Of a stretch of DNA of 64,000 bases, positions 48,406-56,132 are shown piece after piece. Every line of letters begins with the position of its first letter. Positions within the stretch are counted from its first letter, which is position 1. The notes below the pieces were generated by a model that was given only the letters and a program-made list of their open reading frames with translations, did not search any database and was not told the origin of the DNA. Both the position numbers and the translations under genes were made by a program. Source of the DNA: Thermomicrobiales bacterium (lineage in GTDB: Bacteria > Chloroflexota > Chloroflexia > Thermomicrobiales > UBA6265); contig JAUJOZ010000005.1 in assembly GCA_030447415.1 (NCBI GenBank), forward strand, positions 124,001 to 188,000, given 5' to 3'.

Positions 48406-49157
48406 ATGTCTGTGCACCAACCCGTAGCCGCCGAGCTCTCGGCCCAGACCCTCGACCAGGACCACCGGTTCCCGGCGGAGCACCACGCCACCACTGCGCG
48501 CGTGCCCCATCCACGATCCGACAGGAGCACACCCACCATGACCTTCCGCCGCCTCATCACCTTCCTCACCGCCGCCCTCCTGCTGGTGCTGGTTGCCGGG
48601 CCGACCGGCGTCCGGGCGCAGGAAGCCCCATCAGACGACCCCGCCGCCATCGAGCTCGACTCCGACAGCGATGGGCTGATGGACGAGGAGGAGCTCGAAA
48701 TCGGCACGATCCGAACAACGCCGACTCCGACACTGACCGCCTCAGCGACGGCTTCGAGGTGCGGGAGTTCGGCACCAACCCCCTCGCCGCTGACAGCGAC
48801 GAGGACGGCCTCGGCGACGGCGACGAGCTCAAGGTGTACAGGACCGACCCGCTCGCGGTTGACACCGACGGCGACGGCGTCGACGACCCCACGGAGATCG
48901 ACGCCGGCACCGACCCCACCGACCCGAACAGCGTGCCGAGCGACGGGGCGCCCGCGCCGAGCCCGAAGCCAAGCGCCAAGCCGACCCCAGGTCAGCCCGC
49001 CGCCGCGCCGGTCAAGGCGCTGCCGAATACCGGCTCTGGTCCGGTGGTTTCCAATGGGACGACCGCCGGTGAGAGCGGGCTCGGGGCGGCGGCCCTTCTG
49101 GCCCTCGCCGCGGGCCGGACCGCCGCCGCCCTTGTCAGCCGCCGGCGGCTGGCATAG
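48406..49157 (+). pseudogene. LPXTG-type surface protein with TSP3-like calcium repeats, one frameshift
   Basis: ATG 48406 has AAGGAG at 48393-48398; a later ATG at 48538 starts right at the signal peptide (MTFRRLITFLTAALLLVLVA). The mature part has thrombospondin type-3-like Asp-rich repeats (DSDSDGLMDEEELEIGT, then DSDEDGLGDGDELKVY and DTDGDGVDDPTEIDAGTDP), a Pro/Lys/Ala linker and a sorting signal: LPNTG, a hydrophobic stretch and the basic end SRRRLA. One base is missing near 48705 (GGCACGATCCG). The paralogous stretch at 55.4 kb reads straight through the same site. If intact, the protein would be sortase-anchored to the wall. Confidence 0.72.
48668..48926 (+). repeat. Calcium-repeat block, inverted partner of 55252-55510
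   Basis: About 260 bases encoding the TSP3-like repeats are nearly identical to the complement of 55252-55510. Most differences are silent changes. The two blocks belong to otherwise unrelated secreted proteins on opposite strands. Confidence 0.75.
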
Positions 49158-49199
49158 GCCCTGGCCCCGGACCGGCCTGCCCCGCGGTCGGTCCAGGGC
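49158..49199 (+). terminator. Stem-loop after the LPXTG-type gene
   Basis: GCCCTGG (49158-49164) pairs with CCAGGGC (49193-49199), with an inner GACCG/CGGTC stem. It starts right at the stop codon. No T-tract is seen. Confidence 0.45.
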
Positions 49200-49313
49200 A
49201 TCGTCCCCGCTGCGCCCCCACTCCCCGTTCCGCCCGGCCGGGTGCATGATGCGCCCGGCCGGGTCCCTTGCCTACGAGCGACGACAGTCGCTTCACCAAA
49301 GGAGAGCCGTCCC

Positions 49314-49718
49314 GTGTCCCGGACCCCCAAGGCGCTGGTGCGCCGCTTCATCGAGGAGGTGATCAACCGCGGGCACACCAAGCTGCTGCCCGAGCTCGTC
49401 GCCCCCGACCACGTCCGTCACGCTCCGGACGGCGATCTCTACGGACCCGAGGGGGTCCGCATCGACCTCGCCGAGTGGCGGGTCGGCTTCCCCGACCTCG
49501 AGCTGATCGTCGAGGACCTGTTGGCCGACGGGGATCGGGTGGCGAGCCGCTTCGTCCTGCGCGGCACCCACACGGGTCCGTGGCTCGGTCTGGCGCCGAG
49601 GGGTCGCGCGGTGGTGGTCAGCGGCATGGGCCTCGATCGGATCACAGGCGACCAGCTCGCCGAGAGCTGGCTGAGCCTCGACGGCCTAACTCTCCTCCGC
49701 CAGCTCGGGAAGCTCTGA
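49314..49718 (+). CDS. SnoaL-like / ester-cyclase family protein
   Basis: 134 residues from GTG 49314, with AAAGGAGA upstream. It begins VSRTPKALVRRFIEEVINRG, then APDHVRHAPDGDLYGPEGVR, WRVGFPDLELIVEDLLADGD and VASRFVLRGTHTGPWLGLAP. This is the SnoaL polyketide-cyclase-like alpha+beta barrel (NTF2 fold), a group that is mostly uncharacterised and binds small hydrophobic ligands. A His and an Asp in the pocket region are kept. It is single-domain with no signal peptide. It lies directly before a LuxR-ATPase remnant. Function is unknown beyond the fold. Confidence 0.75.
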   Translation: MSRTPKALVRRFIEEVINRGHTKLLPELVAPDHVRHAPDGDLYGPEGVRIDLAEWRVGFPDLELIVEDLLADGDRVASRFVLRGTHTGPWLGLAPRGRAVVVSGMGLDRITGDQLAESWLSLDGLTLLRQLGKL

Positions 49719-49743
49719 CTCGGGGAGCCGCCACGCGCGGGCC

Positions 49744-50091
49744 GTGGCCCAGACGCGCGCGGTCCTCGGCGATGAACGCTTTGTGGACGCCTGGACGACG
49801 GGCCGGATGCTCGGCTGTGGAGAATGCTGCCGCGCTGGCGGTGACCCTGAACCGCAAGGCAACCTCGGCACCGAATCCGGCCGTGATGCCGCCCGTCCGG
49901 TTCAGCCTGAGCGAGCGGGGGGTGGAGGTGATGCGCTCAGTGGCCGCCGGCCTGACCATGGCGGAGACCGCCGAGCGCCTCCTCGTCAGCCGGCGCAGGG
50001 TCGAGGCCCATTTCCGTCGCATCTAGGAGAAACTCGACGTCGGCTCCTGCGCCGAGGCGGTTCGCTTGGCGAACGAGAACGGCCTCGCCTG
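49744..50091 (+). pseudogene. C-terminal remnant of a LuxR-ATPase regulator
   Basis: The frame reads AQTRAVLGDERFVDAWTTGR, which matches the end of the sensor region in the complete LuxR-ATPase proteins of this window ([24 protein letters not shown]). After a frame change near 49815 it continues as a LuxR/GerE helix-turn-helix: LSERGVEVMRSVAAGLTMAE, ERLLVSRRRVEAHFRRI. A TAG then stands where these proteins have Tyr, followed by EKLDVGSCAEAVRLANENGL and a TGA at 50089-50091. The ATPase and TPR parts are absent. It is a true gene relic, on the strand opposite to the complete copies. Confidence 0.7.
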
Positions 50092-50272
50092 ACCCGACCC
50101 TTAGCAGGCGGCGTCGACCTTCCAACCAGTCCCCGGTAGCACGGACGTTTTGGTATCCCCCGGCCGGTTCGGTCCCCGTCCCTACCTAGGTGTCCCCGCC
50201 GACGCTAGCGTCCGCCGGGATGTCTTAGGTGGACCTCGCACGTCCGGGTTAAGTGGCGCCGTTACGCGATCG

Positions 50273-50325
50273 TACCGATGTGGCCTCGGTGTCCCGCCCC
50301 TAGCATGGGAAGCGTGGCAAGCGCC
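50273..50325 (+). promoter_or_regulatory. Leader element shared with 48292-48345
   Basis: TACCGATG, 16 bases, then CCCCTAGCATGGGA and CGTGGCAAGCGCC. It matches the leader before the LPXTG-type gene in words, order and near-equal spacing. It lies about 105 bases before the chosen start of the RNHCP gene. Confidence 0.4.
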
Positions 50326-50430
50326 GCTCGGAACCGGAGCCGGATCCCTCCGACGCAACGGAACAAACCTTTTCCCCAACAACGGCCTCGCACCCTGTCA
50401 CATCCTCAACGGCGACCGGAGGGCCTACCC

Positions 50431-50928
50431 GTGCCACCGCTGCGAATTGGAGACCTCGATCCGCACCTCAACTGGCAAGACGAGCAAGCGAACGACCGTA
50501 ACGCCCGTGTGGCGGCGCGGCGCCACAGTCGACCGAATCGGAGCGCCGCCGGCCTTCCGGAGTCCGTCAAGCGCCAGCGTCCGGACGGACGGGAGTCATT
50601 TAAGTGCGGACGCTGCCGCACCTTCGTGGGGCCGACCATCTCCGGCGGGCGGCACCGAAACCACTGCCCGCTGTGCCTTACCTCCCGCCACGTCGACGAC
50701 CGGCACCCTGGGGACCGGGCCAGCGAGTGCCGGGCGCTGATGGACGCCGTCGGCGTCTTCGCCCGACCGAAGGGGGAGCAGGTGATCGTCCACCGGTGCG
50801 GCGGTTGTGGCCTTGAGCGCCACAACCGCGTCGCGGCCGACGACAACTCGCTCGCCCTGCTCCGTCTACCGCCTGTTCCACCCCGGCTCGGCGGCCGACG
50901 GAAGGTCGCGGAGGAGGCGATCGCTTGA
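50431..50928 (+). CDS. RNHCP-domain zinc-ribbon protein
   Basis: 165 residues from GTG 50431, chosen because GGAGGG lies at 50418-50423 and the earlier ATG at 50278 falls inside a repeated leader element. A polar N-terminal half (residues 1-55) is followed by the RNHCP domain: FKCGRCRTFVG, then the name-giving RNHCPLCLTSRHVDD, PGDRASECRALMD, VHRCGGCGLERHNRVAADD. The Cys pairs likely bind zinc. The family is widespread and unstudied; nucleic-acid binding is often guessed. The C-terminus is basic (RLGGRRKVAEEAIA). Confidence 0.75.
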   Translation: MPPLRIGDLDPHLNWQDEQANDRNARVAARRHSRPNRSAAGLPESVKRQRPDGRESFKCGRCRTFVGPTISGGRHRNHCPLCLTSRHVDDRHPGDRASECRALMDAVGVFARPKGEQVIVHRCGGCGLERHNRVAADDNSLALLRLPPVPPRLGGRRKVAEEAIA

Positions 50929-51080
50929 CGGCGGACGGGAGTCGCCGACTCAGGCACCGAGTGCGTTGGGCGTCCGTGCCGGCTGCGCACCAATGACCGA
51001 TGCAAAGCGTCACCATCCATCCGCGAGGCGCCGACGAGCATCACCGGCTGGTGCGGTCGGCGATAGAAAGGAGTTCGTTC

Positions 51081-51371
51081 ATGGAATCGGTGGTTCTCAT
51101 CAACCCGTTCGAAGTCGCCATAGGCCAGGACGAGGAGTTCCTAGCCGGATGGCGGGAGGCGGCCGACTACCTGCGTGAGCAGGACGGATTCATCTCGACC
51201 CGGTTGCACGCGAGCCTTGGCCCCGACGCTCGGTTCCGGTTCGTCAACGTCGCCGTCTGGCGGTCCCCCGAGCACTTCCGCCGGGCGGTCGGCACTGAGG
51301 CGTTCGCACGGATCGCCCGGTCGATGCCGTTCGCGAACTTCCCCGGGCTCTACCGGATCGCCGCCGAGTGA
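51081..51371 (+). CDS. Antibiotic-biosynthesis-monooxygenase (ABM) domain protein
   Basis: 96 residues from ATG 51081, with AAGGAG seven bases upstream. It reads ESVVLINPFEVAIGQDEEFL, DYLREQDGFISTRLHASLGP, RFRFVNVAVWRSPEHFRRAV. This is the ferredoxin-like ABM fold, with the typical length and the F-N-V-A-x-W strand. Such proteins are often cofactor-free oxygenases or haem-degrading enzymes, but many have no known activity. It is followed 99 bases later by a small membrane protein on the same strand. Confidence 0.8.
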   Translation: MESVVLINPFEVAIGQDEEFLAGWREAADYLREQDGFISTRLHASLGPDARFRFVNVAVWRSPEHFRRAVGTEAFARIARSMPFANFPGLYRIAAE

Positions 51372-51470
51372 GCCCATCTCGTGCGGGGCTGATTGGCCCG
51401 TGACCGGCCGAGCAGCCACCTAGCCAACGCGGGCGGCGACTTGCTCCACACACGAAGGAGACGATCCGAC

Positions 51471-51827
51471 ATGTCGACCCTGTTTGAGACCTTGGGGAGT
51501 TCCTGGGCGTTCCCGGCCGCGTCGGCCCTATCACTCGTCGCGGCCGTCGTGTACCTCGTCATTGCGTCACCGGCTGTGCCGGACGATTACAAATCACCAC
51601 CGACGCCGGTCATGGTCGTCGCCGGCTCGGCCTACCTCGTCGGCGCTGTTCTCATCCTGCTCGACGACGGACGCCTGCTGGTCCTCGGCGCCACTTTGAA
51701 CCCACTCGTCATGGCGGCCTACATCGCGGCGGCGGTCAAGGGACGCGCGGCGATCGACCGCCTTAGCCTGACCGGCAAAAGCGCACAGGCCCTGCTGGAG
51801 GTCGTCCTGCTCTGGCTCGTCGTGTGA
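51471..51827 (+). CDS. Small four-helix membrane protein
   Basis: 118 residues from ATG 51471 with AAGGAG upstream. Four hydrophobic segments are visible: FPAASALSLVAAVVYLVIA, VMVVAGSAYLVGAVLILL, LLVLGATLNPLVMAAYIAAA and ALLEVVLLWLV. The loops are short. I do not recognise the family. Good ribosome-binding site, regular codon use and the membrane pattern support a real gene. It converges on the LuxR-ATPase gene that ends at 51912. Confidence 0.65.
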   Translation: MSTLFETLGSSWAFPAASALSLVAAVVYLVIASPAVPDDYKSPPTPVMVVAGSAYLVGAVLILLDDGRLLVLGATLNPLVMAAYIAAAVKGRAAIDRLSLTGKSAQALLEVVLLWLVV

Positions 51828-51911
51828 GGCCCCGGATTGGCCTCGGAGCCGGGGTGAAACGCTAGCAACGGGCCGAAGCCGGTCGTGATCCCTCGCCAGG
51901 CGCACCCTGGT

Positions 51912-54218
51912 CTAGGAGAGTCCATGCTTGAGGGCGAAACGGACGGCCTCGGCCCGCGAGGCGGTGCCGAGCTTGTCGTAGATGCGGCGCAGGTGGGCGT
52001 CGACCGTGCGCGGGCTGATGAAGAGCTGCTCGCCGATGTGTGCATTGGTGAGCCCCCGCGCCACCAGCCGGAGGACTTCGGCCTCCCGCTCACTTAGGCC
52101 GCCAGGAAGCTCCGGCACCAAGGGGGTGGGCAGGGTCACCAGATCCTTCAGGGCTTTGGCCTCTACCACCACCTGCTCGACGGGAAGCATCCGACCGCTC
52201 GCCCACGCATCCGGGAAGGTCTGGGCCGCCAGGCGACTCTCGGTTCCTCGATCCGCGATGCCGATGGCCCGGGTTCCGGCGACCTCCTGCACCGCGTCCA
52301 CGGCGCCAAAGAGGCGCGCCGCCGCTTCCCGCTCCCCGCCCTGCCAGGCAATGGTCGCCAGCCCGCCGATGGCCACCGCCATGCCGATTGTGTCTCCCTG
52401 CTCGTGATACAGCGCGAGGCCGTCCTGGAACAGCGCCGTCGCCCGCGCCCAATCCCCCTCGTCCAGCGCGGCCTCGGCCGCAGCCACCTGCACCTCAGCG
52501 CGCCCCCAGTCAAATCCCGCTTCCCGCGCCAGCGCGTCCGCCTCCCCCAGGAGCGCCGACGAGCGCGCGCGATCTCCGCGCCGCCGTGCCAGGTAGGCTA
52601 GGTTCTTGAGCACGGCGGCCGTGCGGGGCTTTTCGCCGAACCTGCGGAACAATGCCAGGCACTCGGTGAGCACGGCCTCCGCTCGCGTCTCGTCCCCGAG
52701 ACCCATCGTGGCCTCGCCTAGCTGGAGCAGCGCCCGGGCGGTGTTCCAATCGTCGCCGAGTTCCCGGGAGATAGCCAACGACCGTTGATGCAGGTCGATC
52801 GCCCGCGTGAAATCCCGCCGGATCGTCGCGAAGACGCCCGCGTGGAGCAGCGCTTCGGCCCGTGCCGGGGTCAGCGTGCCGTCGCCGTTGGCCAGCGCCC
52901 GCTCCAGCCAATCCTCCCCCTCGCTCGCGTGCGCATGGAACCGCCAGAACCGGCCGAGCGCCCCGACCAGCCGCAGCAACGTCTCGCCGTCGGGCTGATC
53001 CGCCGCCCAGGTCAACGCGGTACGCAGGTTGTCGTGCTCCGCTTCCAGCCTAGCCAGCGAAGCCGTCTGCTTCGGGCCGATCATCTCGGCATTGGCCCAG
53101 GTCGCCAGCGCGAGGTAAAAGGCACCGTGGGCGTCGCGTATGGCCGGCTCCTCGCCGCTGGCCGCCAGCTGTTCGAGGGCGTATTCTCGGACCGTCTCTA
53201 ACATCCCGAAGCGTGGGCCTGCTTCACTCTCGCCGCCGGTTGGCGCCTCATGGCGCAGCAGGCTGCTGTCAACGAGCACGGTGATTCCATCCAGGACGTC
53301 GACGCCCACGTCCCCCGCCGCCGCGGCAACCCCTTCGGCCGCTTCCAGCGAAAAACCGCCGGTGAAGACCGCCAGCCGTCGGAAGAGGGTTTGCTCGGCC
53401 GGCGGGAGCAGGTCGTGGCTCCACGCGATCGTGTCCCGGATGGTGCGCTGCCGATCGGGCAGGTCGCGCGGTCCGCTCGCGAGCAACCGCAGTCGGTTAT
53501 CCAGTCGCACCAACAGCGCCGACGGCGAGAGGACCTTGACCCGCGCGGCCGCCAGCTCGATGGCGAGCGGCAGACCATCCAGCCGACGGCAGACCTCCGC
53601 GACGGCGGCCGCGTTGGCGTCAGTGAGGGCGAAGCCGGGAGAGGCGGCGCGCGCCCGCTGGAGGAAGAGTGCGACCGCGGGATTGCCTTCGAGCGCTGCA
53701 ACCGCGGCGGGTCGGCCCGCCTCCGGAGCCGGCAGTGGCGGCCCCGGGTACTCGTGTTCGGGTCGCACGCGCAACGGCACGCGGCTCGTGGCGAGGACAA
53801 TCGTCTCTGGGGAGGCGGCTATCAGCGCCGCCACGTCTGGCGCTGCCGCCGCCACCTGCTCGAAGTTGTCCAGCACCAGCAGGCCGCCGCGACTCCTGAG
53901 AGCGTCGGCCAGTGTGTCACGCAGTGGTCGCCCGGGCACCTCGCGGATGCCGAGTGTCTGCGCGATCGTGGGCACGACAAGGTCGGGATTGCGGACCGGG
54001 GCGAGGTCGACGAACGCCGCGCCGTCCGCTAGGCCAGAGGCTATGTCCGCAGCCACCTGCAGCGCGAGGCGGGTCTTGCCGACGCCGCCGGGCCCAGTTA
54101 GGGTCAGCAGTCGCACGTCGGGGCAATGGAGGATCGCCTCGACCTCGGCTAGCTCGCGCTCGCGGCCAACCAGGGGCGTTGGCGGCAGCGGCAGGCGGTC
54201 CGGTCGGTCAGAGAGCAT
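51912..54218 (-). CDS. LuxR-family regulator with NB-ARC ATPase and TPR domains, copy A
   Basis: About 768 residues. The N-terminus has TPLVGRERELAEVEAIL, Walker [15 protein letters not shown], Walker [11 protein letters not shown] and the sensor stretch VLATSRVPLRVRPEHEYP. Next comes ARC2-like sequence (GLPLAIELAAARVKVLSPSA), TPR-like repeats through the middle, and a C-terminal LuxR helix-turn-helix (LSEREAEVLRLVARGLTNAH, FISPRTVDAHLRRIYDKLGT). I prefer ATG 54218 over ATG 54272 or TTG 54296 because the last two fall inside the promoter-like block shared with copy B. ATP state would gate DNA binding in response to an unknown ligand. Similar to copy B over its whole length. Confidence 0.85.
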   Translation of the reverse strand: MLSDRPDRLPLPPTPLVGRERELAEVEAILHCPDVRLLTLTGPGGVGKTRLALQVAADIASGLADGAAFVDLAPVRNPDLVVPTIAQTLGIREVPGRPLRDTLADALRSRGGLLVLDNFEQVAAAAPDVAALIAASPETIVLATSRVPLRVRPEHEYPGPPLPAPEAGRPAAVAALEGNPAVALFLQRARAASPGFALTDANAAAVAEVCRRLDGLPLAIELAAARVKVLSPSALLVRLDNRLRLLASGPRDLPDRQRTIRDTIAWSHDLLPPAEQTLFRRLAVFTGGFSLEAAEGVAAAAGDVGVDVLDGITVLVDSSLLRHEAPTGGESEAGPRFGMLETVREYALEQLAASGEEPAIRDAHGAFYLALATWANAEMIGPKQTASLARLEAEHDNLRTALTWAADQPDGETLLRLVGALGRFWRFHAHASEGEDWLERALANGDGTLTPARAEALLHAGVFATIRRDFTRAIDLHQRSLAISRELGDDWNTARALLQLGEATMGLGDETRAEAVLTECLALFRRFGEKPRTAAVLKNLAYLARRRGDRARSSALLGEADALAREAGFDWGRAEVQVAAAEAALDEGDWARATALFQDGLALYHEQGDTIGMAVAIGGLATIAWQGGEREAAARLFGAVDAVQEVAGTRAIGIADRGTESRLAAQTFPDAWASGRMLPVEQVVVEAKALKDLVTLPTPLVPELPGGLSEREAEVLRLVARGLTNAHIGEQLFISPRTVDAHLRRIYDKLGTASRAEAVRFALKHGLS

Positions 54219-54267
54219 GGCGTGGCTCGGTCCGGGAGCGGCACGCGGGGGAGCCTGGTCGCTCCCG

Positions 54268-54296
54268 ATCATGCCGGACCGAGCGGACGACGTCAA
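54268..54296 (-). promoter_or_regulatory. Conserved promoter-like pair of LuxR-ATPase copy A
   Basis: Leftward: TTGACG (54291-54296), 17 bases, CATGAT (54268-54273). The spacer word CCGCTCGGTCCGG and the pair are repeated at 60086-60114 and 63752-63780. Confidence 0.6.
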
Positions 54297-54330
54297 CCAA
54301 TCGTCGCGTTGACCGTCCCCCGCAAGTCGA

Positions 54331-54350
54331 CTGTGGAGATGGTGCCACGG
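54331..54350. promoter_or_regulatory. Lux-box-like 20-bp inverted repeat, locus A
   Basis: CTGTGG and CCACGG arms around 8 bases, 34 bases upstream of the TTGACG of copy A. The same layout occurs at 60150-60169 and 63815-63834. Confidence 0.55.
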
Positions 54351-54391
54351 CCGTTCCTTACAATCAGACGTGACGGGGGTCGCATGTTCCC

Positions 54392-54673
54392 ATGGGTCTC
54401 GGCAAGGGCACCATCGTTGTCGCCACCGCGTCGGAGCGCCGAGTCGCCAGCGATTCCGGCCGCAAAAGGCGATCAGAAACCGCGCCCGCTCAAGCTCGCA
54501 ACCAATTCACGCCCGAACGGGAAAACTTGCTTCGTTGGCTCGCTCCCCGTTGCTCGCCGCGCGCCCTGGCCGCCCACTTTGCGGTCAGTCACGAGACGGT
54601 CCGGAAGCCGCTGGACGACCAGCGTTTCCCGCGTGCCTACCCGTCTCAATCCGCACCACAGTGCAACAGCTGA
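54392..54673 (+). CDS. Small helix-turn-helix protein divergent from LuxR-ATPase copy A
   Basis: 93 residues from ATG 54392. A basic N-terminal part (ATASERRVASDSGRKRRSET) is followed by a homeodomain/resolvase-like HTH: FTPERENLLRWLAPRCSPRA, then ALAAHFAVSHETVRKPL, the pattern found in recombinase and transposase HTH tails. No catalytic domain is attached. No clear Shine-Dalgarno site is present. A related frame lies at the same relative place beside copy B. Likely DNA-binding; could be a relic or a tiny repressor. Confidence 0.45.
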   Translation: MGLGKGTIVVATASERRVASDSGRKRRSETAPAQARNQFTPERENLLRWLAPRCSPRALAAHFAVSHETVRKPLDDQRFPRAYPSQSAPQCNS

Positions 54674-55172
54674 CCAAGTTCCACAGACCGTCGCGCGAAC
54701 CGACGTCAGGACGACCTGCAACGGTTCCGGGAGCGCTGGACCGCGCCAGGATAGCCGTGCTCCTGATGCGGTCCTCAAACAACGACGGTGAGCGGCCGCT
54801 TGCTGCGACGGTCAACGGCGTGCTGCGCGGCTTAACGAACGACGGCGTACCGGTGGATCAGGACACGAAGATGCTCGGCGTCAATCCGTGCGGCCGGTGG
54901 GCGGTCGTGCTCGGCATCGGCCAGCGTCCGAGTCGAAGTGCCGATTGTGTTATCGAAGCCGTACCGCGGTCGTTGCCCTACACCGTTCCTCGCGAGGACC
55001 GGCCGTGGAATGACTAAGGCTCGACGCCCGCGCCGCTGTTAGGGAGGCTAGGCCGCGGCCAGCTCCGTGAGGATCGAGACAGTCGCCCGCGCTCGGCCGC
55101 CCCGGAGCGGGATCGGCGGGGGAGGTTTCCGGTCGAGGACGCGAGGGCATCTCGGCGCTTTGGAAACGGGCG
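54674..55172. other. Intergenic stretch without supported gene
   Basis: About 500 bases. One long rightward frame crosses it but without family likeness. I see no repeats or hairpins before the terminator at 55173. Confidence 0.35.
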
Positions 55173-55196
55173 GGCGCCCCGCACAAGCGGGGCGCC
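55173..55196 (-). terminator. Terminator of the superoxide dismutase gene
   Basis: A perfect 10-bp stem (GGCGCCCCGC with GCGGGGCGCC) closes an ACAA tetraloop, about 40 bases past the leftward stop at 55237. The leftward continuation CGTTTCC is only weakly T-rich. Confidence 0.6.
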
Positions 55197-55236
55197 GCGT
55201 CGAAACTCTGCGTGGGACCGTTGGCCCCAGGCAGCG

Positions 55237-56132
55237 TTAGGAACTCGCCGGGTCGGTTGGGTCGGTGCCGGCGTCGATCTCGGTGGCGTCGTCGACACCA
55301 TCGCCGTCGGTGTCGACCGCGAGTGGGTCGGTCCCGTACACCTCGAGCTCGTCGCCATCACCGAGGCCGTCCTCGTCGCTGTCGTCGGCGAGGGGGTTGG
55401 TGCCGAACTCCCGCACCTCGAAGCCGTCGCTGAGGCGGTCGGTGTCGGAATCGGCGTTGTTCGGATCGGTCCCGATTGCGAGCTCCTCCTCGTCGGCCAG
55501 ACCATCGCCGTCGGCGTCGATGGTCACCGTGCCATCGTCCGTGGCGGCGCGCCGTCGCCGCCACGGTTGCCGTCGGCACGGCCACCGCCGTGGTGCCGCG
55601 GTCTCAACCGGCGCGGCGAGGACGCCGCAGGCGATCCGCGCGTAGCTCTCGCCCTCGGGGTCGTTCTCGTCTTCCTCGGCGTGGATCACGATCGACGAGC
55701 CATCCTCGTCCATGAGCTCGTCGAGGTCGAAGTTGTCGGTCGTATCCTCCAACGTGCCGGTCCCGTTGTCTTCGATGGTGATGTTGCCCAGGTCGCCGGC
55801 GTGATCGCCGTGCTCGTCGTCGGTGGGGTTGTAGTGCCCACCGGCGAGGTGAACGCCGGGTCACCGGTCGGGTCGCAGACTCCCGTCTCGTGGACGTGCA
55901 TGCCGTGCTCCCCGGAGGTCAGACCCATCGCCAGGACCCCGACGCGCACCTCACCATCGTCCCCCTCCGCCAGGAGGGCGACTGCTACCGTCAGGCCGTC
56001 CGTGTCCTGGAGAGTCGCGGGGAGCGTGGACTCCAGCGTGAGTGTCGGTGTGCCTTCTTGGGCCGAGGCCACGGCCAGCGAGCCGGTGGCGACCAATGCG
56101 AGTGCCGCGACGAACCCGAGTAGGCGACGCAT
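55237..56132 (-). pseudogene. sodC: Secreted Cu/Zn superoxide dismutase with C-terminal TSP3-like calcium repeats, frameshifted
   Basis: ATG 56132 (complement) follows AAGGAG. Signal peptide MRRLLGFVAALALVATGSLA. The SOD domain has the copper-ligand motif HGMHVHETGVCD (His79, His81). After a frame change near 55858-55862 it continues with GGHYNPTDDEHGDHAGDLGN (zinc/copper loop), DEDGSSIVIHAEEDEND and the conserved end YARIACGVL. The linker near 55550-55605 reads Arg-rich in the open frame but Ala/Thr/Val-rich in another, suggesting two compensating indels. The C-terminus is a TSP3-like Asp repeat block (DADGDGLADEEELAIGTDPN on to the stop). It would detoxify superoxide outside the membrane. 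Confidence 0.75.
55252..55510 (-). repeat. Calcium-repeat block, inverted partner of 48668-48926
   Basis: This block encodes the TSP3-like repeats at the end of the superoxide dismutase and is nearly identical to the block in the LPXTG-type gene in inverted orientation. Here the reading frame is intact. Confidence 0.75.

Noticed and set aside
49225-49268. Two copies of GCCCGGCCGGGT considered as an insertion-element end or operator
   Set aside because: The words are short, self-complementary GC runs close together with no partner elsewhere; chance or a weak terminator is as likely.
54370-55017. A 215-codon rightward frame overlapping the small HTH gene
   Set aside because: Its sequence is not family-like; the HTH pattern lies in the other frame (54392-54673).
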